The notes under the pieces are model-generated. The model was not told the origin of the DNA and did not search any database. It worked only from the letters and a program-made list of their open reading frames with translations. From contig CM037869.1 of NCBI GenBank assembly GCA_021292105.1, positions 42,451,990 to 42,515,989 of the forward strand: a DNA stretch of 64,000 nt, written 5' to 3'. Positions 37,475 through 49,400 of this stretch are shown here, piece by piece (position 1 is the stretch's first letter; each line of letters begins with the position of its first letter). This stretch comes from Anadara kagoshimensis (lineage: Eukaryota > Mollusca > Bivalvia > Arcoida > Arcidae). Position numbers and translations under genes: made by a program.

Positions 37475-40400
37475 ATATACTTTAAAACTTATATTGAAAA
37501 TATGGAAACATATATTAATAAAAAGTATCAAATTCTTCCTTTAATGATACTATACATTTATGGCGTCATATGGATCAAATTAAAATGTGGGGCTGTTTCC
37601 GAATACCACACTCTCTACTGCAATACCATAACTGACTGCCACTGCATCATCCAAGAACCGACTGTCTCGATATAAGTGGAAGAATCTTGACTGAAGCGTA
37701 ATAAACCATTACTCTATCTCGTCGTCCAAGAACTGACTGTCTCGAAATAAGTGAAAGAATCTTGTCCTGAGTGTAAAACACCAGTACCGCACTCATGAAT
37801 TATCGGCCATTGAAATAGAAGGAATTCTACTGTTCGGAATCAAACATGTTGATAAAGAATACGTTGCCGGCAAAGAAAATTTGAAATTTTCATTGGTACA
37901 AAATACCTTGCGAACTTGTCCCGTTAATATTTGGGCAGCCCCAGCTATCAAATGACGTCATCGCTAGCATTGGTACTATATATGCATAGGCTGGGCACTG
38001 GACAATTGGCAATCTAAAATAGAAACGGTGTATGCACATACATGTCTATTATATACAGTTTAGGTCTGTCGAAAGTTTAGAACTAAGCTAACGATTGGCA
38101 GCTCGTGCCGGCTCCTCGTTTCCTAGTTGCATTTAGTCCATCGGCAGCCGAACTGTTGACAGATTAACGACGTCAAATTGTCGAGAAATTAAAAGAGATA
38201 GCTATTAGGTCTCTTGAAAATACATAGTGGCTATTCTTTCTCCAAGCACTCAGCATTTAGAAATTGATGTCATGGGGTCCTTCGAAAGAGACATTAAAAA
38301 CCTTTTTTTACCATGGCCATGTCATGGCAGGCCTTTCACGTTAAAGAAACCTCCCTGTACATTGTCCTGAGCTCATTGAAGAGGTAAAAAAAAATCACTT
38401 ATAGCTGGTTACGACTCGATATAAATGAAACGTGGGACGTTTGTGTTATGGGGTCTTGAGTGGTCTTGTGCCTCTAAAGCGCCGACAAAAAACCACAGCG
38501 CCTATGTTTCGATTTCTACTCTGTGCAGATTCTAGTGAAAAATTCATGTCCGGGCAATTTCAAGTTTATCCTGGATTTGCCTATTCATCGTGGGTACGAT
38601 CGCGTAACAAGGGGAAACAACTCCTACAATTTGGTTGGTTACAGCTTCTGTTTTTCTTTGGGTAGTCTCCCTTTAGTCAGACGATCTTACCGGTGTGAAA
38701 AAATGGAATCGTCGTACATGCGCAGCTCGATTCTTCTGAGCCATATGTTTTATACTTCCTGTCGTCTGTATGGCTCCAATGCATAGTATATCCCCGCAAG
38801 GATTTTAAAAAGCTTTGCGTTTTATTTTCTGAATGAGATAGTATGTAGCTTGGTGCTCATTGATTACGACAAAATGCATACTTCACAACGGTATGTGACA
38901 TGATAGAAAATTTATTGATTTTCATATCTAAAAGCTTGAAAAACATGTGCTCTGCCGGACATGAATTAAACAGTAGGTGTTTTTCTGTGGTTTTTACCAA
39001 ACACTCTGGATTTCCCCACCACCAGTAAACTGATCGCCACCGTATGGATACCCAGTGACCGAAAAGCTCTGTACAGAACTTTCCAAATTTTGACACTTAG
39101 ATACAGCCATGTAATAAAAGTGTCCGATCGGCAAAAGATCTCTGCCCGTTTTCTACGGGAACAAATGTGTCTCTATACAGCTTTACAACCACTAGCTATC
39201 TATGCCTCATGGTTTCAACTCCTTTTCGTTCAGTGTTAAGCTTTCAACAGGTCTGTACTGTAGAATGATTATGTCATGTGCTTTACCATAGCAACAAGTT
39301 TGTTTCATTACCTACATCCAATAAAAGTCTGTATAACTGTACACAGCCCACACGCAAACAGCAAATTACCCAATAATATCGCCTGTACCTCTACGTCATT
39401 GCCTGCGCACATTATTCTTGACACAATTATGGGCGTGGCTAAGTTAGAACCAAGTAGCAGAAGGTAATGCTGAAAAAATAATTTCAAAATTGAAAGCGGT
39501 TTCAGCAAAATTTCTGCGTATTTTAGATTTTTGTTAAACAACAAAGTTAAAGATCATTGGAGATTTTAAAAACCGTAAAACATCATTTAAGACTTATTTG
39601 AAATAACAAATCCAAGTGTCAAATAGTTTGTCAGTTCGCTTTCCTAAGTTCGGTGTTTTCTGCTGACACTCTGGTTTCCTCTACCATTAATGAATTGGCC
39701 TCCTCGATGTAAGTGACAAAATTGACTCGGCGTACAACACCATTAAAAAATGAAATGACTTGAAACCTATGCAATGCAGCTATAATCCAAGGTGGGGTTT
39801 TCTCCAGCAATCATGAAATGCCCGCCTCGATATAAGTGAAAGATATGACTGTGGCGTAACCCATCATTACTCCAGTCCAGATTTTATTAACTGACCGCCT
39901 CGATACAAGTGAGGGGCGTTAAAGACCATTACTCCACACCAACATCTGTGAACTGACTGCATCGGTATAAGTGTAAAAAATCTTGACTGGGGCGTTAAAG
40001 ACCATTACTCCACACCAACATCTGTGAACTGACTGCATCGGTATCAGTGTAAAAAATCTTGACTGGGGCGTAAAAGACCATTACTCCACACCAACATCTG
40101 TGAACTGACTGCATCGGTATAAGTGAAAAAATCTTGACTGGGGCGTAAAAGACCATTACTCCACACCAACATCTGTGAACTGACTGCATCGATATCAGTG
40201 TAAAAAATCTTGACTGGGGCGTAAAAGACCATTACTCCACACCAACATCTGTGAACTGACTGCATCGGTATCAGTGTAAAAAATCTTGACTGGGGCGTAA
40301 AAGACCATTACTCCACACCAACATCTGTGAACTGACTGCATCGATATCAGTGTAAAAAATCTTGACTGGGGCGTAAAAGACCATTACTCCACACCAACAT

Positions 40401-43400
40401 CTGTGAACTGACTGCATCGATATCAGTGTAAAAAATCTTGACTGGGGCGTAAAAGACCATTACTCCACACCAACATCTGTGAACTGACTGCATCGATATC
40501 AGTGTAAAAAATCTTGACTGGGGCGTAAAAGACCATTACTCCACACCAACATCTGTGAACTGACTGCATCGATATCAGTGTAAAAAATCTTGACTGGGGC
40601 GTAAAACCATTACTCCACACCAACATTTGTGAACTGACTGCATCGGTATCAGTGTAAAAAATCTTGACTGGGGCGTAAAAGACCATTACTCCACACCAAC
40701 ATCTGTGAACTGACTGCATCGATATCAGTGTAAAAAATCTTGACTGGGGCGTAAAAGACCATTACTCCACACCAACATTTGTGAACTGACTGCATCGGTA
40801 TCAGTGTAAAAAATCTTGACTGGGGCGTAAAAGACCATTACTCCACACCAACATTTGTGAACTGACTGCATCGGTATCAGTGTAAAAAATCTTGACTGGG
40901 GCGTAAAAGACCATTACTCCACACCAACATTTGTGAACTGACTGCATCGGTATCAGTGTAAAAAATCTTGACTGGGGCGTAAAAGACCATTACTCCACAC
41001 CAACATTTGTGAACTGACTGCATCGGTATAAGTGTAAAAAATCTTGACTGGGGCGTAAAAGACCATTACTCCACACCAACATTTGTGAACTGACTGCATC
41101 GGTATCAGTGTAAAAAATCTTGACTGGGCGTAAAAGACCATTACTCCACACCAACATTTGTGAACTGACTGCATCGGTATAAGTGTAAAAAATCTTGACT
41201 GGGGCGTAAAAGACCATTACTCCACACCAACATTTGTGAACTGACTGCATCGGTATAAGTGTAAAAAATCTTGACTGGGGCGTAAACACCAACATCTGTG
41301 AACTGACTGCATCGGTATAGGTGAAAAAATCTTGACTGGGGCGTAAAAGACCATTACTCCACACCAACATCTGTGAACTGACTGCATCGGTATAAGTGTA
41401 AAAATCTTGACTGGGGCGTAAACACCAACATCTGTGAACTGACTGCATCGGTATAGGTGAAAAAATCTTGACTGGGGCGTAAAAGACCATTACTCCACAC
41501 CAACATCTGTGAACTGACTACATCGGTATAAGTGAAAAAATCTTGACTGGGGCGTAAAAGACCATTACTCCACACCAACATCTGTGAACTGACTGCATCG
41601 ATATAAGTGAAATAATCTTGACTGGGGCGTAAAAACACACTTACACAACTCCACCATTTATTAATTGACCGCCTCGATATAAGTGAAAAAAGTCTTGACT
41701 GGGACGTAAAAAATTATTACTCCATTCCACCATTAATGAACTGACCGCCTCGATATAAGTGAAAAAATCTTGACGGGGAGGGGGGGGTAAAACACCATTT
41801 AAAACTAACAACTGCGGCGTAAAATGAAAACAAATACTTATTTAAAGAATAAATTTACTTGAAATCCGAGTAATATAGTTGTTATCCAAGGAGGGTTTTC
41901 ATCCACTGTGTACTGTATTCCGGACAGAACGGCTGGAGAACTACGGCTCGCATTTTGTATGGTTTCAGTCTGAAATTAAACAATAAATTAAATATTAAAT
42001 TTTGAAAAAAATCTTGATAACAATTTTGATTTCATAATTTTGGTTCAATTACTACTGATGGGGAATTGTATTCCGAAACGGGCGTCTAGGTGGCTGTCTG
42101 TAAAATTAAAACTAGTATAATATGTAATTATATCGATTAGATAATTTAAATGGGCAATCCCGTATTCCGAAAATACCTGTTCCCCTTCCCTCATTACAAA
42201 ATCAGTGTATATATCATAAAACAAACCTGTAAAGTTTTTAAAACTGAAAATTGTAAAATTCTAGATTAAAAGGGAAGGGTATCACATGTTGCTGTGTGGT
42301 CACTGTAATAGGTATGTAGGACCCAAGATGTGATGAGTTGACAATCATCTGGTACAGAGATATAGTCCAATAAATAAAGTGCATCATTTGTTGGCTGTGT
42401 TATATAACTTGTTTAATAATTACTTAAGTGTATAAGTGCATGTTTGTTGGATATATAATATATGTTAAAGTCTTCAAGGATAACAATTTACATGTTTAAT
42501 ATTCAGTAGCTTCAATTAAGAAATAAGGTAGTTTTCCAATGTCTTTATGAACTTGCAAATTGCATAAAAGGCGAAGCCTTTTGTGTAGTAATTTGAGACA
42601 ATTCATTATACTTTGCAAGTTCATAAAGACATTGGAAAATTACCTTATTTCTTTTATAAAAAATAATTTTATTGCCGTCTGACTCTCACATTTTTTCATG
42701 TTAATTTAAAAAAACAATTTTGAAATGCGCTGTTGGTACACCTTTTCATAAAAATGGGTCGTCTACTGTCAGTCAACGAGAGCATTTGACATCTGACGTC
42801 ATCACGTCAGCGCGTGGAGCAATATCTCTATGGAGTTGCAAAGTATAGTCGATGTCAAATACGTTATTGAAGCAAAGATATTGCAATTGTAAATATTACT
42901 TGATGAAGTTGAGTTCATAAAACTTATTTCACTCTGTATGTAATTCACTGATGTTGATAGTGTTATCTGAACATATTGTTGACTTTGGGGTAAGACTGTA
43001 TCGACTACAGAGGTAGCTATTAACTTATTGAAAATCGGCTTAGAGATAGATAGTAACTGCAAATAAGCTGTTGAAATATAGCAAACGAGGGACTGAGATT
43101 GTGGCCCCTAAAATAGTGTCATATACCATTTTTGAATTTAATCATAAAATAAAAAAATGGTATATGATATTGTCATAAACCATTTTTGAATGTATTTTAT
43201 GATTAATTTAAAAAAAAAAAAAATATGGTATATGATAACAGCACTAAAATTACGGTTAGACCTGTCGAAAGTTTACCACTAAAGTAACGGTGAAGAGTCG
43301 AAGCTCGACCCCCCCCCCCCCCCAAGCGGCCGAGATATGTATAGCTTAAGATCGAAAAGAAGCCGCGATAAAAAAGCCGCTACAGAAAAGCTGTAGAGAT

Positions 43401-46400
43401 ATACTATTAGCTAACTACTGTATTTCCACAAATTCAGTGCACATGGAAAATGCAAGAATTAAGTAGTATTTTCCAACAAACTCACAAGAAATTGTCAAAA
43501 TTTAATACTAGTACAAAATATACTGACCTAATAGGAAAAAAATATTTTTCATTTCATGAAAAAGTGAACTTAATTCTGTACATAAAGCAATTTTTGAACT
43601 TTTTTAACAAAACAACAAGTATGACTATGTCAAAATTATCCCTTCTATACCTTCTTATCTAGAACAACTGTAAACGTTATGTCATAATTTGAATATTCAT
43701 GATGATCACACCTGGAAAAAAACCCGAAAAGCAATGACCTATCTGGTCCTAAATACCCTGATGTAACCTTGAATGAGGCCCAATTGGTGTATAACTTTTA
43801 TTAATAATAATTTCCAAACTTTTCGCAAAATTTCTCTATGTACAGAAGAACTGAACATTAATGTTTTTAATTAAAAACATAATTTGGTTAGGTCAGTGCA
43901 TTTTTAAATGCATTTTATTGATAGTTTAATGGAAACAGAAATAAATAATAAAAACGATGTGCACACAATTTATGGAAATACAGTAGCGGCCTAGTTGAGC
44001 TCTCCGACAATTCGGCACCAATTCGTTAGCTAATTAGTGTTAAACTTTCGTTTCGTTTTACACTAAGATCACGAATTATAATACATATATACAGTACAGA
44101 TCTGTCTAAACTTTAATGTTTAAGTTTAGACATATCTGTACTATATATATGTATTATAATTTATTAAGTAATTACGTATTTACTATCTTATATATTTTTG
44201 TATTATAACAATTTTACTCACACATATTGTGTGAAGGATTGTGAATTCTATATAATAAAACACATTACAACTGAAAAAAATATCACGAATTAGTACAGAA
44301 TCGGCAGCTAGACTTGGCCCCTCTTTATAGTCCTGATTTTGAATTTTTATTAAAATAATGCAATCAATATCAGGACATGGCACAACAGCTAACTATCTCT
44401 GGATAGTTTATCGGCTACTGGCAATCTAGTCGAGTTTTGACTCCTATTCGTTAAGCCCAATGCACCTAGCAACAGACGTCAAAAATGTCAAAAGTAATAA
44501 ATTATAAAACGAATCAGCTGTTCTGAGATGGTAACAAGTCATGGCGTATAGAAAAAATGGACCGACCCTAGACTAGGAACTGGAATACTAAATTTGTCCA
44601 ATAGCAACGGCGTTTTAATGTGTTCTGAGGTGATAACAAGTCATGCCAGGGCGTATAGACTAGGTAAATGTGGCCCGACCATAGACTAAGAACTGCAATA
44701 AGAAATTTGTCTAATAGCAACGGCTTTTTAATTTCTTCCGAGGTGATAACAAGTCATGCCAGGGCGTATAGACTAGGGAAATGTGGCCCGACCAAGAACT
44801 AAAAACTGCAATACGAAATTTGTCTAATAGCAACGGCTTTTTAATTTCTTCCGAGGTGATAACAAGTCATGCCAGAGCGTATAGACTAGGGAAATGTGGC
44901 CCGACCATGAACTAAGAACTGCAATACGAAATTTGTCTAATAGCAAAGACTCTTGAAATACGCAAAATTGAAAGAATGATAGTAATTATATCAGCAAAAT
45001 ATTAGTAAAAAATAAAACCTTAAAACGACTAAAGAATTTCTTGTCACTTTGATCCGCACAAGCGAAATTCGAGCTTATGCGAGCCGTAAACCACAAATAC
45101 CATCGAGGCTTTCTGCTAAGTAGAAATATACAGGAAAATTCTTCATTTTCGCATGGATATTCCGAATTTTTGCTAAATGTTTTCAGTGGAAAAATACCTT
45201 GTTTGGCCAAAATTTGTGTTTCTAAAATTCTCAATGTTGACAAAATGTTTCACGCAGAAAAATCTCAATTCTTTGTCAAATTTTTCGCGTTGGATTTTTT
45301 TTTATTTCTCAATTTTTGCGACTGGGCTTAAATCAAATGACACGGGCCAGTCTAAGTTTTATGGTATGCCATTTATAAACATCATCAAAGAACAACTGGC
45401 TCAGGAAACCGATAGACCAAAGTCGTCTAAGGTTACAGGCCTGTCAAAAGGTTAACACACAGTTAACGAATTCGTGCAGAAGCGACAGCTCATCAAGGTC
45501 CCTATCTCGAAATCTTTTTGTCACCTGTTAGCTTTCTCTGCTCAGTTTTTCAGCCACTAACTCATGTTAATATTCTGCAGCCGAGCTTCGGTTTCTTTTT
45601 GTTATAATTAGCTCGATGTTAAAATTTTGACAGGTCTGTAATGGATATTAAAATGATTTAGATGTATTTTATGGTACAGTAAGAATGTACATATAACAAA
45701 ATGCCTTTGCAGTATAGGTATGTTGAAACTTTAACACTAAGCTAAGTGATGAGTTCTGAATCGGCAGCTCATCTCAGTTCCTCGGTATCTACACCTATCC
45801 CTCGGCAGTTTTTTTGGCAGCCACTGTCTATCCCTCGGCAGTTTTTTGGCAGCTGCTAACCATCGGCAGTTTTGAGGCAGCCACTGTCTATCCCTTAGTG
45901 TTTTTGGCAGCCACCGTCTATCCCTCGGCAGCTTTTTAGCAGCCACTATCTATCCCTCGGCAGTTTTTTTGGCGCTGCTGTCTATCCCTCGGCATTTTTG
46001 AGGCAGCCACTGTCTATCCCTCGGTGTTTTTGGCAGCCACTGTTTATCCCTCGGCAGTTTTTTGGCAGCTGCAGTCTATTCCTCGGCAGTTTTTTGGCAG
46101 CTGCAGTCTATTCCTCGGCAGTTTTTTGGCAGCTGCAGTCTATTCCTCGGCAGTTTTTTGGCAGCTGCAGTCTATTCCTCGGCAGTTTTTTGGCAGCTGC
46201 AGTCTATTCCTCGGCAGTTTTTTGGCAGCTACTGTCTATCCCTCGGCAGTTTTTTGGCAGCCGCTATCTATCCTTTGGTAGTTTTTGGCAGGTACTATCT
46301 ATCCCTCGGCAGTTTTTTGGCACCTGATGTCTATCCCTCGACAGTTTTCGGCAGCTACTGTCTATCCCTCTGTAGTTTTTGGCAGCTACTGTCTATCCCT

Positions 46401-49400
46401 CGGCAGTTTTTGGCAGCTACTGTCTATCCCTCGGCAGTTTTTTGGCAGCCACTGTCTATCCCTCGGTAGTTTTTTGGCAGCCACTGTCTATCCCTCTGTA
46501 GTTTTTGGCAGCTACTGTCTATCCCTCGGCAGTTTTTGGCAGCTACTGTCTATCCCTCGGCAGTTTTTGGCAAGCACTGTCTATCCCTCTGTAGTTTTTG
46601 GCAGCTACTGTCTATCCCTCGGCAGTTTTTGGCAGCTACTGTCTATCCCTCTGTAGTTTTTGGCAGCTACTGTCTATCCCTCGGCAGTTTTTGGCAGCTA
46701 CTGTCTATCCCTCTGTAGTTTTTGGCAGCTACTGTCTATCCCTCGGCAGTTTTTGGCAGCTACTGTCTATCCCTCAGTAGTTTTTGGCAGCCACTGTCTA
46801 TCCCTCAGTAGTTTTTGGCAGCCACTGTCTATCCCTCGGTAGTTTTTGGCAGCCACTGTCTATCCCTCGGTAGTTTTTGGCAGCTACTATCTATCCCTCG
46901 GCAGTTTTTGGCAGCCACTGTCTATCCCTCAGTAGTTTTTGGCAGCCACTGTCTATCCCTCAGTAGTTTTTGGCAGCCACTGTCTATCCCTCGGCATTTT
47001 TTGGCAGCTACTGTCTATCCCTCGGCAGTTTTTTGGCAGCCACTGTCTATCCCTCGGCAGTTTTTGGCAGCCACTGTCTATCCCTCTGTAGTTTTGGCAG
47101 CCACTGTCTATCCCTCGGCAGTTTTTGGCAGCTACTATCTATCTCTCAGTAGTTTTTGGCAGCCACTGTCTATCCCTCGGCAGTTTTTGGCAGCTACTGT
47201 CTATCCCTCGGCAGTTTTTGGCAGCCACTGTCTATCCCTCGGCAGTTTTTGGCAGCTACTATCTATCCCTCGGCAGTTTTTTGGCAGCCGCTGTCTATCC
47301 CTCTGTAGTTTTTGGCAGCCACTGTCTATCCCTCTGTAGTTTTTGGCAGCCACTGTCTATCCCTCGGCAGTTTTTGGCAGCTACTATCTATCCCTCGGCA
47401 GTTTTTGGCAGCCGCTGTCTATCCCTCTGTAGTTTTTGGCAGCCACTGTCTATCCCTCTGTAGTTTTTGGCAGCCACTGTCTATCCCTCTGTAGTTTTTG
47501 GCAGCTACTGTTTATCCCTCGGCAGTTTTTGGCAGCTACTATCTATCCCTCGGCAGTTTTTTGGCAGCCGCTGTCTATCCCTCTGTAGTTTTTGGCAGCT
47601 ACTGTTTATCCCTCGGTAGTTTTTGGCAGCTACTGTCTATCCCTCTAAAAGTTTTTGGCAGCTACTGTCTATCCCTCGGCAGTTTTTTGGCAGCCGCTGT
47701 CTATCCCTCGATAGTTTTTTGGCACCTGATGTCTATCCCTCGGCAGTTTGTGACAGCTGCTGTCTATCCCTCGGCAGTTTTTTTGGCACCTGATGTCTAT
47801 CCCTCGGCAGTTTTTTGGCACCTGATGTCTATCCCTCGGCAGTTTTTGGCACCTGATGTCTATCCCTCGGTAGTTTTTTGGCAGCCACTATCTATCCCTC
47901 GGCAGATTTTTGGCACCTGATGTCTATCCCTCGGCAGTTTTTGGCACCTGATGTCTATCCCTCGGCAGTTTTTTGGCACCTGATGTCTATCCCTCGGCAG
48001 TTTTTTGGCACCTGATGTCTATCCCTCGGCAGTTTGTGACAGCTGCTGTCTATCCCTCGGCAGTTTTTTGGCACCTGATGTATATCCCTCGGCAGTTTTT
48101 GGCACCTGATGTCTATCCCTCGGCAGTTTTTGGCACCTGATGTCTATCCCTCGGCAGTTTTTTGGTAGTCACTATCTATCCCTCGGCATTTTTTGGCAGT
48201 TCCCATCTATACCTCGGTAGTTTTTGGCAGCCACTATCTATCCCTCGGCAGTTTTTTGGCACCTGATGTCTATCCCTCGGCAGTTTTTGGCAGCCACTGT
48301 CTATCCCTCGGCAGTTTTTGGCAAGCACTGTCTATCCCTCGGCAGTTTTGGCACCGATAGTTTTTTGGCACCTGATGCTTATCCCTCGGTAGTTTTTTTG
48401 GCAGTTACTGTCAATTCCCAGTTATTTTGGTTGCAAGTCATTCATTTTGGCAGCCGAGCCTCGTAGACTTCTTTTGTCGGCTTAGTGTTAAACTTTAGAT
48501 AGACATGTACTTATATACATTTATATATATATAGGTCATGAAAGTTACAATGATCAGTGTCTTTAACTGCTATCACTAAACAGTGGAATCAAAAATTCAA
48601 AACCAAGTATTCTACAGCATTTCCATCATGTTTTGTCAAGTCAAATATGGAAATAAATCCTTATGGTTAATTTTTGGAATAATTACCCAAGCTTTCTCCT
48701 AGTCTCAAAAAGGGTAGGCAAGTATGCTTTTATCTTGAATATTATATTTGGGCTTATTATGTATGTCATAACAATATTTATGTATGTATAAGCCATTTTA
48801 TGTTATATTATACCATACATCATAGGCGTAGGAGCCGGGGGGCCAGCGGGGCCCGGCCCCCCCCCCCCCCCCAATGTCAGAGAAGGGGGGGCCAGGCCCC
48901 CGCAATATATTGTGTGAAATTTTGTATCATGCTTAAAAAAAGAAGAAGAAAAACAAGAGCTTTAACAGGAAATGTCCATCTGGTAACCAATCAATTATCA
49001 ATTTCATCATTATATTTGTAAAAGTGCGTCAAAATTTTCCGGGGTACCCCATATCCAGTGGCGGATTCAGTGGGGGCGTAGGGGGAATACGCACCCCCCT
49101 TTATGTCGCTAATAACTCAGATTGCACCAGAATGCAGGATTTTTGTGCCACTTTTTCAAAATTTTCCGGGGGAGCATGCCCCATAACCCCCTAGAATGTT
49201 CGAGCCTTCGACTCACATCATACGCCCCCTTTCTAAAATTCTGGATCAGCCTCTGATATCCATCTCCAATGAGAGGGGTGATTATGGAACTTGTGTTATA
49301 TGGTCATTTTATATAATCTTGCAGTAATAATATCACAGTATTTTAAACCTATCAAAACGATGCACAATACATTGAAAATGCGTCTAGACAGGACTTAGTT

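Noticed and set aside
39995-41638. Minus-strand ORFs such as MQSVHRCWCGVMVFYAPVK
   Set aside because: Translation of the 76-bp SINE-tail satellite; frames shift between units and no gene context exists.
45998-47920. Overlapping ORFs of up to 174 codons (YPSAVF / SLGSFWQL repeats)
   Set aside because: All + strand frames read the same 31-residue cycle because the unit is 31 bp. This is minisatellite composition, not coding.
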